Shown in pieces: positions 1 through 5,162 of a DNA stretch of 10,796 bases. A program made the position numbers and the translations under genes. The DNA comes from Candidatus Nomurabacteria bacterium UBA5155. Lineage in GTDB: Bacteria > Patescibacteriota > Minisyncoccia > Phycocordibacterales > UBA9973. Under the pieces are notes generated by a model. The model was not told the DNA's origin and ran no database searches. It saw nothing but the letters and a program-made list of their open reading frames with translations. The number at the start of each line of letters is the position of its first letter. Positions within the stretch are counted from its first letter, which is position 1. The stretch is from contig DHXN01000012.1 of the NCBI GenBank assembly GCA_002413705.1, forward strand, positions 1-10,796, in the 5' to 3' direction.

Positions 1-905
1 TGGCAATCGTATTTTCTGTATTACTTCACCCTCTGTATAAAAAACTTCATCAATGGCTACGCTTCCCGGCATTGGCTTCATTTCTGACACTGATCTGCTT
101 CATTGTCATCATCTGCATCCCGTTGTATTTTATTACGATTGTTACCGTACACCAGTTACAAAATATGTTTCAGTATCTTGCCGGTACTGGCTCTATTGAA
201 ATTATTTCACAACATGTGTCATTGTGGCTGCACCATATCTTTCCGTCTGTTTCATTCAATCTGCAAGATCGAATAACTTCATTTGTATCACAACTTCCTT
301 CTGCTGCCGGTATTATTCTCACTACCACTTTTAGTACTATTGTTTATTTTATTTTCATGTTGATCTCAATGTTTTATTTCTTAAAGGACGGACCGCAATG
401 GAAAGAATCACTGATCGAATTGATACCGCTTTCAAATGACAGCAATCGAAAAATTATTGAGACACTCAAGACATCGATCAATGGCATCGTGAAGGGGTAC
501 ATGGTAGTGGGGTTGGCACAAGGCATTGTCACGACAATTGGTTTGTATTTATTTCATGTGCCGCACGCCGCACTGTGGGGAATGTTGGCAGTAATAGTTT
601 CAATCATTCCCCCGCTCGGCATCGGTGCCATCTCCATATCGGTATTCGCTTATCTCTTGATTGTTGGCAGACACGGCGCGGCATTTGGCTATGCATTGTG
701 GGCAATATTTTTCAATATGAGTATTGATAATATTTTGAATCCCTATATTGTTGGCAAGCAAATCTCAATTCACCCACTACTTGTCTTGTTCTCAGTTATT
801 GGCGGGCTGGCACTGATGGGACCTGTTGGCATTTTGATCGGTCCGCTTGTCATCAGCTTTATATATGCACTGATGTCAGTGTATAAAACAGAATGGAACC
901 ACTAG
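1..905 (+). CDS. AI-2E family transporter (PF01594-type), 5'-truncated by window edge
   Basis: This is the C-terminal 300 or so residues of a polytopic inner-membrane protein of the AI-2E transporter/permease family. Members are proposed exporters or antiporters of small molecules, and the substrate cannot be told from sequence. The frame is open to the window edge and the first visible residues (LHPLYKKLHQW, then a long hydrophobic helix) fit the middle of the family's N-terminal half. The TTG at 72 is therefore not the real start. At least five hydrophobic segments are visible, including a helix ending in MFYFLKDG followed by a cytosolic stretch, paired helices around SIIPPLGIGAISISVF, and a C-terminal helix containing GPVGILIGPLVISF. 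These fit the family's conserved C-terminal half. The last 13 bases overlap the rarA start, so the two genes are probably co-transcribed. Family is confident, function is not. Confidence 0.85.
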   Translation, partial: AIVFSVLLHPLYKKLHQWLRFPALASFLTLICFIVIICIPLYFITIVTVHQLQNMFQYLAGTGSIEIISQHVSLWLHHIFPSVSFNLQDRITSFVSQLPSAAGIILTTTFSTIVYFIFMLISMFYFLKDGPQWKESLIELIPLSNDSNRKIIETLKTSINGIVKGYMVVGLAQGIVTTIGLYLFHVPHAALWGMLAVIVSIIPPLGIGAISISVFAYLLIVGRHGAAFGYALWAIFFNMSIDNILNPYIVGKQISIHPLLVLFSVIGGLALMGPVGILIGPLVISFIYALMSVYKTEWNH

Positions 906-2029
906 CTTCAAAAATACGTCCTAAAAATCTGGATGAATTTGTAGGGCAGGAACATCTTGTCGGTGAAAATGCGCCTATTCGCATTGCCATAGATTCAAAA
1001 TATGTTTCTTCGTTTATTTTATGTGGGCCACCCGGTGTTGGAAAAACAACACTGGCTCGCATATATGCCAAAGCACTCAATGCCGACTATCATGAACTGT
1101 CGGCAGTATCAGCTGGCAAGGATGATATTCGCGCCATCATCAATGAAAAAAGCACGCTCTTTAGCGAAGGTCCGAAGATTTTATTTTTGGATGAAATTCA
1201 TCGCTTCAATAAAGCGCAGCAGGATTTCTTATTGCCTTATGTTGAAAGCGGTCAGCTGACGTTGATCGGTGCAACCACAGAAAATCCCAGCTTTGAAGTC
1301 ATCTCCGCATTGCTTTCTCGCTTGCGCGTGTTCACACTCAAAGAACTTTCTGAAGAAGAGATCGGCATTATCATAGATCGCACTGATGTTAGCGTGGACT
1401 CTGATACGAAAGAATTCATCGCGCAGATTGCCAATGGTGATGCGCGACAAGCACTATCGTTGATTGATAACACACGCAAACTGTACACAGAAGTGACGGT
1501 GGAAACTGTTACCAAGTCATTGCAAGACACACGACTGCGTTTTGATAAAGGCGGGGAAGAGCACTACAACACCATCTCGGCATTTATTAAAAGCATGCGC
1601 GCATCACAAGTTGATGCGGCGCTGTACTATCTGGCGCGCATGCTTGAAGCCGGACAAGATCCGAAGTTCATTGCCCGACGCATGGTGATCTTTGCATCAG
1701 AAGATATCGGCATGGAAGATGCGCAAGCGCTATCACTTGCCAATGCAGTGTTCAGAGCGGTGGAAACAATTGGTATGCCCGAATGCGGTATCAATTTGTC
1801 GCACGGTGTCGTCTATTTATCAAAAGCACCAAAAAACAGGGCGGCGTACTATGCGTATCAGGCAGCAATGGATGATGCAAAGAAACATGGCAATCTTCCT
1901 GTTCCGCTCAAAATTAGAAATGCGCCAACTAAACTGATGAAAGATATTGGCTATGGCGAAGGGTATGAAAAATACACCACTGAAGATTTGCTGCCGGATA
2001 AACTCAAGGGCAAGAAATATTTTAAATAA
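893..2029 (+). CDS. rarA: Replication-associated recombination protein A (RarA/MgsA), AAA+ ATPase
   Basis: RarA is a clamp-loader-like AAA+ ATPase that acts at stalled replication forks and gaps, in the family of E. coli RarA (MgsA) and eukaryotic Mgs1/WRNIP1. The 378-residue product shows Walker A GPPGVGKT at 45-52, Walker B ILFLDE at 96-101, sensor 1 in GATTENPSF at 126-134, an arginine finger in SRLR at 142-145, and a sensor-2-like GDARQAL at 182-188. The C-terminal tetramerisation part has the characteristic ARRMVIFASEDIGMED stretch at 261-276. It is shorter than the roughly 440 residues of typical homologues, with a minimal N-terminus that starts directly at the family's RPKNLDEFVGQ motif. 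The ATG at 893 lies inside the preceding gene's end with no clear Shine-Dalgarno sequence, which suggests translational coupling. Identification is secure. Confidence 0.97.
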   Translation: MEPLASKIRPKNLDEFVGQEHLVGENAPIRIAIDSKYVSSFILCGPPGVGKTTLARIYAKALNADYHELSAVSAGKDDIRAIINEKSTLFSEGPKILFLDEIHRFNKAQQDFLLPYVESGQLTLIGATTENPSFEVISALLSRLRVFTLKELSEEEIGIIIDRTDVSVDSDTKEFIAQIANGDARQALSLIDNTRKLYTEVTVETVTKSLQDTRLRFDKGGEEHYNTISAFIKSMRASQVDAALYYLARMLEAGQDPKFIARRMVIFASEDIGMEDAQALSLANAVFRAVETIGMPECGINLSHGVVYLSKAPKNRAAYYAYQAAMDDAKKHGNLPVPLKIRNAPTKLMKDIGYGEGYEKYTTEDLLPDKLKGKKYFK

Positions 2030-2052
2030 CTACAATACAAAAAACCAAATGC

Positions 2053-2064
2053 TATACTAGGGCA
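2053..2064 (+). promoter_or_regulatory. -10 element placed for a leaderless VKOR transcript
   Basis: TATACT at 2053-2058 is followed by six bases and then the ATG at 2065. The usual distance from a -10 box to +1 would put transcription initiation on or next to the A of the start codon. No good -35 box is visible (the 17-bp position holds ctacaa) and there is no Shine-Dalgarno sequence. The same spacing recurs at 5052 and 9674, which raises confidence in all three. Confidence 0.5.
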
Positions 2065-2466
2065 ATGGTTATTATCATCGCACTACTTGCTTCGTTTTTT
2101 GGATTCTGTATCGCGCTTTATATATATGGAAAGCAATATGCCAAGAAGCCGTTGATGTGTCCGCGCAAATCTCCTTGCGAAACAGTCATTAGCAGTCCCC
2201 AGGCCAACACCTTTGGTATCTCAAACACCGTACTTGGCATGGTGTACTATGTAGTCGTATTCTTTTTCTTTTTATATATCCGAACAGGAATTCATTCGGC
2301 GTTGGAAGTGTTGACACTGGGTATGATAATCACGGCAGGATTTCTTTTTTCGGTTTATTTGGTAGGGGTGCAGCAATATAAGATCAAACAATGGTGTGTC
2401 TGGTGTCTGGGCTCGGCGGCCATGGCCACCATTATATTTCTCTGCATGCTCAAGCTTTTCTTCTAA
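2065..2466 (+). CDS. VKOR-family disulfide bond formation membrane protein
   Basis: This is a 133-residue integral membrane protein of the vitamin K epoxide reductase family. In bacteria such proteins re-oxidise a DsbA-like partner outside the membrane and pass electrons to quinone. Four hydrophobic helices are visible at about 1-21, 53-72, 79-102 and 112-132. The four redox cysteines are all present: the loop pair C32 and C38, spaced C-x5-C as in the Synechococcus enzyme, and the quinone-side C111-V-W-C114. The conserved serine after the loop pair (S44 in ISSP) is also kept. There is no fused thioredoxin domain, unlike many cyanobacterial and actinobacterial homologues, and no DsbA-like gene lies in the window, so the partner must be elsewhere. 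It starts 35 bases after rarA with what looks like its own promoter. The small size is normal for a stand-alone VKOR. Confidence 0.88.
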   Translation: MVIIIALLASFFGFCIALYIYGKQYAKKPLMCPRKSPCETVISSPQANTFGISNTVLGMVYYVVVFFFFLYIRTGIHSALEVLTLGMIITAGFLFSVYLVGVQQYKIKQWCVWCLGSAAMATIIFLCMLKLFF

Positions 2467-2490
2467 TATCTAGATTTTTGAGTCCACTTC

Positions 2491-2534
2491 TGGTATAACT
2501 GAAGCTCCGCAACGTCATTGATTGATAGTATGAT
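2491..2534 (+). promoter_or_regulatory. Candidate tRNA-His promoter elements
   Basis: Two possible -10 boxes lie in the gap before the tRNA. One is an extended -10, TGG then TATAAC (2491-2499). The other is TATGAT at 2529-2534, which would start transcription about 12 bases before the tRNA 5' end. Neither has a convincing -35. The gap 2467-2552 contains nothing else I can recognise. Confidence 0.3.
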
Positions 2535-2552
2535 AGTGCGGAATCCACACAT

Positions 2553-2628
2553 GGTGCCTATGGTGTAATGGTTAACACTGAGGTTTGTGGAACCTTCGAT
2601 TCGGGTTCAATTCCCGATAGGCACCCCA
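2553..2628 (+). tRNA. tRNA-His (anticodon GTG), CCA encoded
   Basis: A full cloverleaf folds by eye. The acceptor strand GTGCCTA (2554-2560) pairs perfectly with TAGGCAC (2618-2624). The D stem is GTGT/ACAC, and the anticodon stem GAGGT/ACCTT encloses loop TTGTGGA with anticodon GTG at 2587-2589. A 4-base variable loop precedes the T stem TCGGG/CCCGA around TTCAATT. The histidine identity element is present: an extra G at position -1 (2553) opposite C73 (2625). The CCA end is encoded at 2626-2628. An unusual point is that the last 12 bases of the gene form the left tip of a long perfect palindrome that continues into the terminator. Confidence 0.97.
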
Positions 2629-2680
2629 TAAGAAAAACCCTTTCCAGATCTGGAAAGGGTTTTTCTTATGGGGTGCCTAT
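2617..2680 (+). repeat. Perfect 64-bp palindrome R1 including the tRNA-His 3' end
   Basis: Bases 2617-2648 are the exact reverse complement of 2649-2680, with the centre at AGA/TCT. The left tip is the last 12 bases of tRNA-His (T-stem end, acceptor strand and CCA). The right tip GGTGCCTAT (2672-2680) is therefore identical to the tRNA 5' end at 2553-2561. An intrinsic terminator forms the core. The arms continue for 11 or more base pairs beyond the T run, so the outer pairing is not needed for termination. A sister palindrome occurs at 3894-3953. Confidence 0.95.
2633..2664. terminator. Bidirectional intrinsic terminator after tRNA-His
   Basis: A5, then stem CCCTTTCCA/TGGAAAGGG, then T5 (2660-2664). 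The mirrored A and T runs make it usable on both strands. It starts four bases after the tRNA CCA end and so should terminate the tRNA transcript while insulating rhuM. Confidence 0.9.
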
Positions 2681-2702
2681 AAATTCAATAGTCACCCTGA
2701 GC
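2671..2702 (+). repeat. Direct repeat copy 1 (flank of R1)
   Basis: GGGTGCC followed by TATAAATTCAATAGTCAC and CCTGAGC. A second copy at 3947-3980 matches in 24 of the first 25 bases and again in CCTGAGC after a 2-base insertion. The copies are 1276 bp apart and bracket rhuM, which marks a duplicated or inserted segment. Confidence 0.9.
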
Positions 2703-2732
2703 TGGCAACTCTTTATTTTTTCTTGATAGGCA

Positions 2733-2738
2733 TATGCT
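2733..2738 (+). promoter_or_regulatory. Weak candidate -10 box for rhuM
   Basis: TATGCT at 2733-2738 would give a start near 2745. This lies after the first ATG (2742) and about nine bases before the second in-frame ATG (2754), so it favours the latter as the start codon. No clear -35 is visible, so this is weak. Confidence 0.3.
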
Positions 2739-2753
2739 AGAATGCAATTGCAT

Positions 2754-3788
2754 ATGGAAAAAGACAATATCCCACAAAAAAATACAACAGCACAATTCCT
2801 TATTTTTACTGCCGAAACTGGCAATCCTAAAATAGAGGTCCGTGTGGAGGGGGAAATGATATGGCTTACACAGAAGTTGATGGCGGAGCTTTTTGATACT
2901 ACACCACAAAATATCACACTTCACCTAAAGAATATCTACGAAGAAGGGGAATTAAAAGAGGTTTCAACTTGTAAGGATTTCTTACAAGTTCAAAATGAGG
3001 GAGGGAGGGATGTAGAGCGAAGTCTGACCTATTATAACCTTGACGTAGTCATTGCTGTGGGGTATAGAGTGAACTCCAAACGAGCCACATATTTCCGTAT
3101 TTGGGCAACACAAGTGCTTCGTGACTTTATTATTAAGGGATTTGTTTTAGATGATGAACGATTGAAACAAGGTAAGAAATTATTTGATGTTGATTACTTC
3201 AGAGAATTGTTGGAACGTGTCCGTTCCATTAGAGCAAGCGAACGCCGTATCTATCAGCAAATCACCGACATTTTTGCGGAGTGCAGTATTGACTATGACA
3301 AGGACTCCGATGTTAGCCACGAGTTTTATGCAATGGTCCAGAATAAATTTCATTACGCTATCACTGGTAAAACAGCACCAGAAATCATTCATGATACTGC
3401 TGACGCAACATTGCCGCACATGGGGCTATCAACATGGAAGCATTCACCGACAGGAAGAATACTGCAAGCTGATGTTACTGTTGCAAAGAACTATTTGAAG
3501 GAAGATGAGATAAAACAGCTTGAACGAACGGTGACGGGCTTCTTTGACTATGTTGAGGGACTCATCGCACGCAACAACACCTTTACCATGAAGGAATTTG
3601 CCGAAAGCGTTGATAAATTCTTGACCTTCAATGAATATAAAATTCTCGATGGCAAAGGACGTATTACTAGGGCTGATGCTGATGCGAAAGCAATTTCCGA
3701 ATACAAGGAGTTTAACCAGCACCAGAAAATCGAGTCTGATTTTGATAAGGAGGTAAAGAAGATAATCGGAGAGAATAAAGCCGAATAA
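2754..3788 (+). CDS. rhuM: RhuM family protein (virulence/Fic-associated, putative DNA-binding)
   Basis: This is a full-length RhuM-family protein of 344 residues from ATG 2754 (348 from ATG 2742). RhuM was named from a Salmonella pathogenicity island. Its biochemical role is unknown, and relatives are scattered in genomic islands and among mobile genes. Family hallmarks are visible. A helix-turn-helix-like stretch WLTQKLMAELFDTTPQNI lies at 37-54, followed by HLKNIYEEGEL at 57-67. The strongly conserved YYNLDVVIAVGYRV is at 93-106, and the YFRIWATQVLRDFIIKGF core at 113-130 is followed by LDDERLKQG. The C-terminal half is mostly helical, with FTMKEFAESVDKFL and a charged tail. The gene stands alone between two palindromic terminator repeats, R1 and R2, so it is transcriptionally insulated and looks like a self-contained accessory module. 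Regulation of fic next door is conceivable but not shown. Confidence 0.9.
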   Translation: MEKDNIPQKNTTAQFLIFTAETGNPKIEVRVEGEMIWLTQKLMAELFDTTPQNITLHLKNIYEEGELKEVSTCKDFLQVQNEGGRDVERSLTYYNLDVVIAVGYRVNSKRATYFRIWATQVLRDFIIKGFVLDDERLKQGKKLFDVDYFRELLERVRSIRASERRIYQQITDIFAECSIDYDKDSDVSHEFYAMVQNKFHYAITGKTAPEIIHDTADATLPHMGLSTWKHSPTGRILQADVTVAKNYLKEDEIKQLERTVTGFFDYVEGLIARNNTFTMKEFAESVDKFLTFNEYKILDGKGRITRADADAKAISEYKEFNQHQKIESDFDKEVKKIIGENKAE

Positions 3789-3893
3789 GTAACCTTTTAC
3801 TCAAGAAGCGATTAAATCGTTGATACGGAAGGTTGGAATATAGATTGTCGCATCATTCCTCTGTGCAAATATAGTTCTGACTTCCTCTACGAC

Positions 3894-3953
3894 GGCACCC
3901 AAATAGCAAAAAGCCGAAACATATATGTTTCGGCTTTTTGCTATTTGGGTGCC
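3894..3953 (+). repeat. Perfect 60-bp palindrome R2, sister of R1
   Basis: Bases 3894-3923 are the exact reverse complement of 3924-3953, with the centre at ATA/TAT. The outer seven bases GGCACCC/GGGTGCC match the R1 tips and thus the tRNA-His 3' end. CGAC just before them resembles the CGATA of the tRNA. The inner part differs entirely from R1 yet is still perfectly self-complementary. The spacer between rhuM and R2 (3789-3893) shows no gene, only a short CGATT-A-AATCG dyad at about 3810-3820. Confidence 0.93.
3908..3939. terminator. Bidirectional intrinsic terminator downstream of rhuM
   Basis: A5, stem GCCGAAACATA/TATGTTTCGGC, T5 (3935-3939). It is symmetrical, so it can act on either strand. 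It forms the core of palindrome R2. Confidence 0.88.
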
Positions 3954-3980
3954 TATAAATCCAATAGTCACAGCCTGAGC
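3947..3980 (+). repeat. Direct repeat copy 2 (flank of R2)
   Basis: GGGTGCC then TATAAATCCAATAGTCAC, AG and CCTGAGC. It differs from copy 1 at 2671 by one substitution and a 2-base insertion. Sequence similarity ends just after CCTGAGC, which marks the repeat boundary. Confidence 0.9.
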
Positions 3981-4016
3981 TTCTGCTCCTACACCATAAC
4001 TAATTATTAAAAAACA

Positions 4017-4083
4017 GTGAATTTAATCTAATTATAGATAATATTCACGATTTATTTGACAAAAAACGTGAATTTAGTATACT
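4017..4083 (+). promoter_or_regulatory. Strong sigma70-type promoter with repeated GTGAAT operator half-sites for fic
   Basis: A consensus -35 TTGACA (4056-4061), a 16-bp spacer and -10 TATACT (4078-4083) predict a start near 4090. GTGAATTTA occurs twice (4017-4025 and 4068-4076, the second in the spacer between -35 and -10). The inverted heptamers ATTCACG (4043-4049) and CGTGAAT (4067-4073) flank the -35 box. This layout is typical of a repressor site. The likely repressor is inferred to be Fic itself, through its C-terminal DNA-binding-like domain, or RhuM. Confidence 0.75.
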
Positions 4084-4097
4084 TTATGTATATATTT

Positions 4098-4982
4098 ATG
4101 ATTAAAATACCAAAAAAGCTACAAAATATAATAGAGTTAAAGAAGAAATTTGATAGCCTTAAAAAGGGTAAGGAGGCACTTCTGACTGTGCTGGAAGAGG
4201 TTGAGCTTGCGGAATCAGTTTATAACTCAAATGCGATTGAGAATTCTACGCTCACGCTTCCTGATACAGAAAAAATTCTTCTTGATTTAGAAGTTTCAAA
4301 AAACTACTCACTCCGTGAGGTATTTGAGGCTAAAAATCTTGCTCGTGTATACGAATACATAAAGGCAAAAAAGGATAGTATTGTGCTGAACCAAGATACT
4401 ATTCTTTTTATTCATGGATTACTCATCGGCGGAATAGATGACTCAATTGCTGGAAGGTTTAGAAAGCAAGGTGAATATGTTCGAGTAGGGAAGCATATTG
4501 CGCCCGCGCCAGAACATGTCACGCGCATGATAGAAGTATTGCTTAATGAGTACAAGGAAAACCATGAGAAAAATATGCTTGCCAATATTGCGCACTTCCA
4601 TTTGCAGTTTGAGACAATACACCCGTTCTGCGATGGCAACGGTCGCATTGGACGCGTTCTTATAAACTTGCAACTTCAGTCTCTCGGGTACCCCAATGTC
4701 ATTATTCGCGACAAGGAAAAGCAGTTGTACTATAAAACCTTTTCTAATTTTAGAGAGGAAAAATCTTCAAAACAAATGGAACAAGTTTTGTACCTTTCAC
4801 TTTCTGAAGGACTTCACAAAAGAATTGCATATTTGGAAGGATGGGAAATAATTACTCTTGCAGAGTATGCGAAGGGTATTAAGTTGCCGTTAACAGGTAT
4901 TATTAACGCCGCCAAGCGACAGACGATTCCTGCTTTTCGAGAGAAAGGTGTGTGGAAGATAGGGAGGGAATATAGACAGTAG
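4098..4982 (+). CDS. fic: Fic family protein AMP-transferase, class II (self-inhibited)
   Basis: Fic enzymes transfer AMP (sometimes other nucleotide moieties) from a nucleotide to hydroxyl side chains of target proteins. With the start at ATG 4098 the product has 294 residues. The catalytic loop HPFCDGNGRIGR at 175-186 is intact, including the catalytic His175. The N-terminal inhibitory helix motif [S/T]xxxE[G/N] is intact as SNAIEN at 44-49, with inhibitory Glu48, which makes it a class II Fic that is silent until relieved. The flap region GRFRKQGEYVRVG is at 119-131. The C-terminal 45 residues (LAEYAKGIKLPLTGII to the end, with IPAFREKGVWKIG) look like an excisionase/helix-turn-helix DNA-binding module. 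An upstream TTG at 4056 is the -35 box itself, and ATG 4086 precedes the predicted transcript start, so 4098 is preferred. Target proteins are unknown. Confidence 0.92.
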   Translation: MIKIPKKLQNIIELKKKFDSLKKGKEALLTVLEEVELAESVYNSNAIENSTLTLPDTEKILLDLEVSKNYSLREVFEAKNLARVYEYIKAKKDSIVLNQDTILFIHGLLIGGIDDSIAGRFRKQGEYVRVGKHIAPAPEHVTRMIEVLLNEYKENHEKNMLANIAHFHLQFETIHPFCDGNGRIGRVLINLQLQSLGYPNVIIRDKEKQLYYKTFSNFREEKSSKQMEQVLYLSLSEGLHKRIAYLEGWEIITLAEYAKGIKLPLTGIINAAKRQTIPAFREKGVWKIGREYRQ

Positions 4983-5051
4983 TATCATTTCTTCTCTTAT
5001 AGACAAATAATGTTAAATGTACCTTAAGCAACATTTCTGTCATTTATGTTA

Positions 5052-5063
5052 TATAGTAAATAT
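5052..5063 (+). promoter_or_regulatory. -10 element placed for a leaderless start of the mannose operon
   Basis: TATAGT at 5052-5057, six bases, then ATG 5064. This is the same spacing as upstream of VKOR and zwf. No -35 is recognisable. A second possible box, TATCCT (5145-5150), could initiate a transcript starting near the GT4 ATG at 5159. Confidence 0.45.
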
Positions 5064-5162
5064 ATGAAGTCCGTTACCATTTTACATCATCACTTTATAG
5101 ACAAAGTCGCTGTTGCTACTGGTATTGTTTCTGGACTCGCTCTGTATCCTCAAATACAATGA
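5064..5162 (+). CDS. Small 32-residue hydrophobic ORF coupled to the GT4 gene
   Basis: This short frame starts with ATG at 5064, six bases after a TATAGT box. It ends with a TGA that overlaps the GT4 start codon as ATGA (5159-5162), a layout typical of translational coupling. The peptide has a short polar start (MKSVTILHHH) and then a hydrophobic segment ending in TGIVSGLALYPQIQ. The last part resembles the first PQ-loop of small sugar transporters (SWEET/MtN3 type), but only about 17 residues of it exist. It could be a leader peptide that carries ribosomes to the GT4 start, a small membrane protein, or the stub of a decayed PQ-loop gene. It may also not be translated at all. I do not know its function. 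Confidence 0.4.
   Translation: MKSVTILHHHFIDKVAVATGIVSGLALYPQIQ

Noticed and set aside
72..74. TTG 72 as the start of the AI-2E transporter
   Set aside because: The frame is open and family-like back to the window edge, so the gene is simply cut.
2617..3980. Integron gene cassette with attC-like sites
   Set aside because: The palindromes have no GTTRRRY/RYYYAAC boxes and are perfect, unlike attC hairpins. No integrase is visible.
2617..3980. Insertion sequence or composite transposon
   Set aside because: No transposase frame lies between the repeats, and the repeats contain terminators rather than typical IS ends.
4056..4097. TTG start for fic at 4056 (and ATG 4086)
   Set aside because: The TTG is part of a consensus -35 box and ATG 4086 lies before the predicted transcription start. 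The Fic homology fits a start at 4098.
5011..5036. AAATGT/ACATTT inverted repeat after fic as a terminator
   Set aside because: A 6-bp AT-rich stem with a 10-base loop and no following T run is too weak to support.
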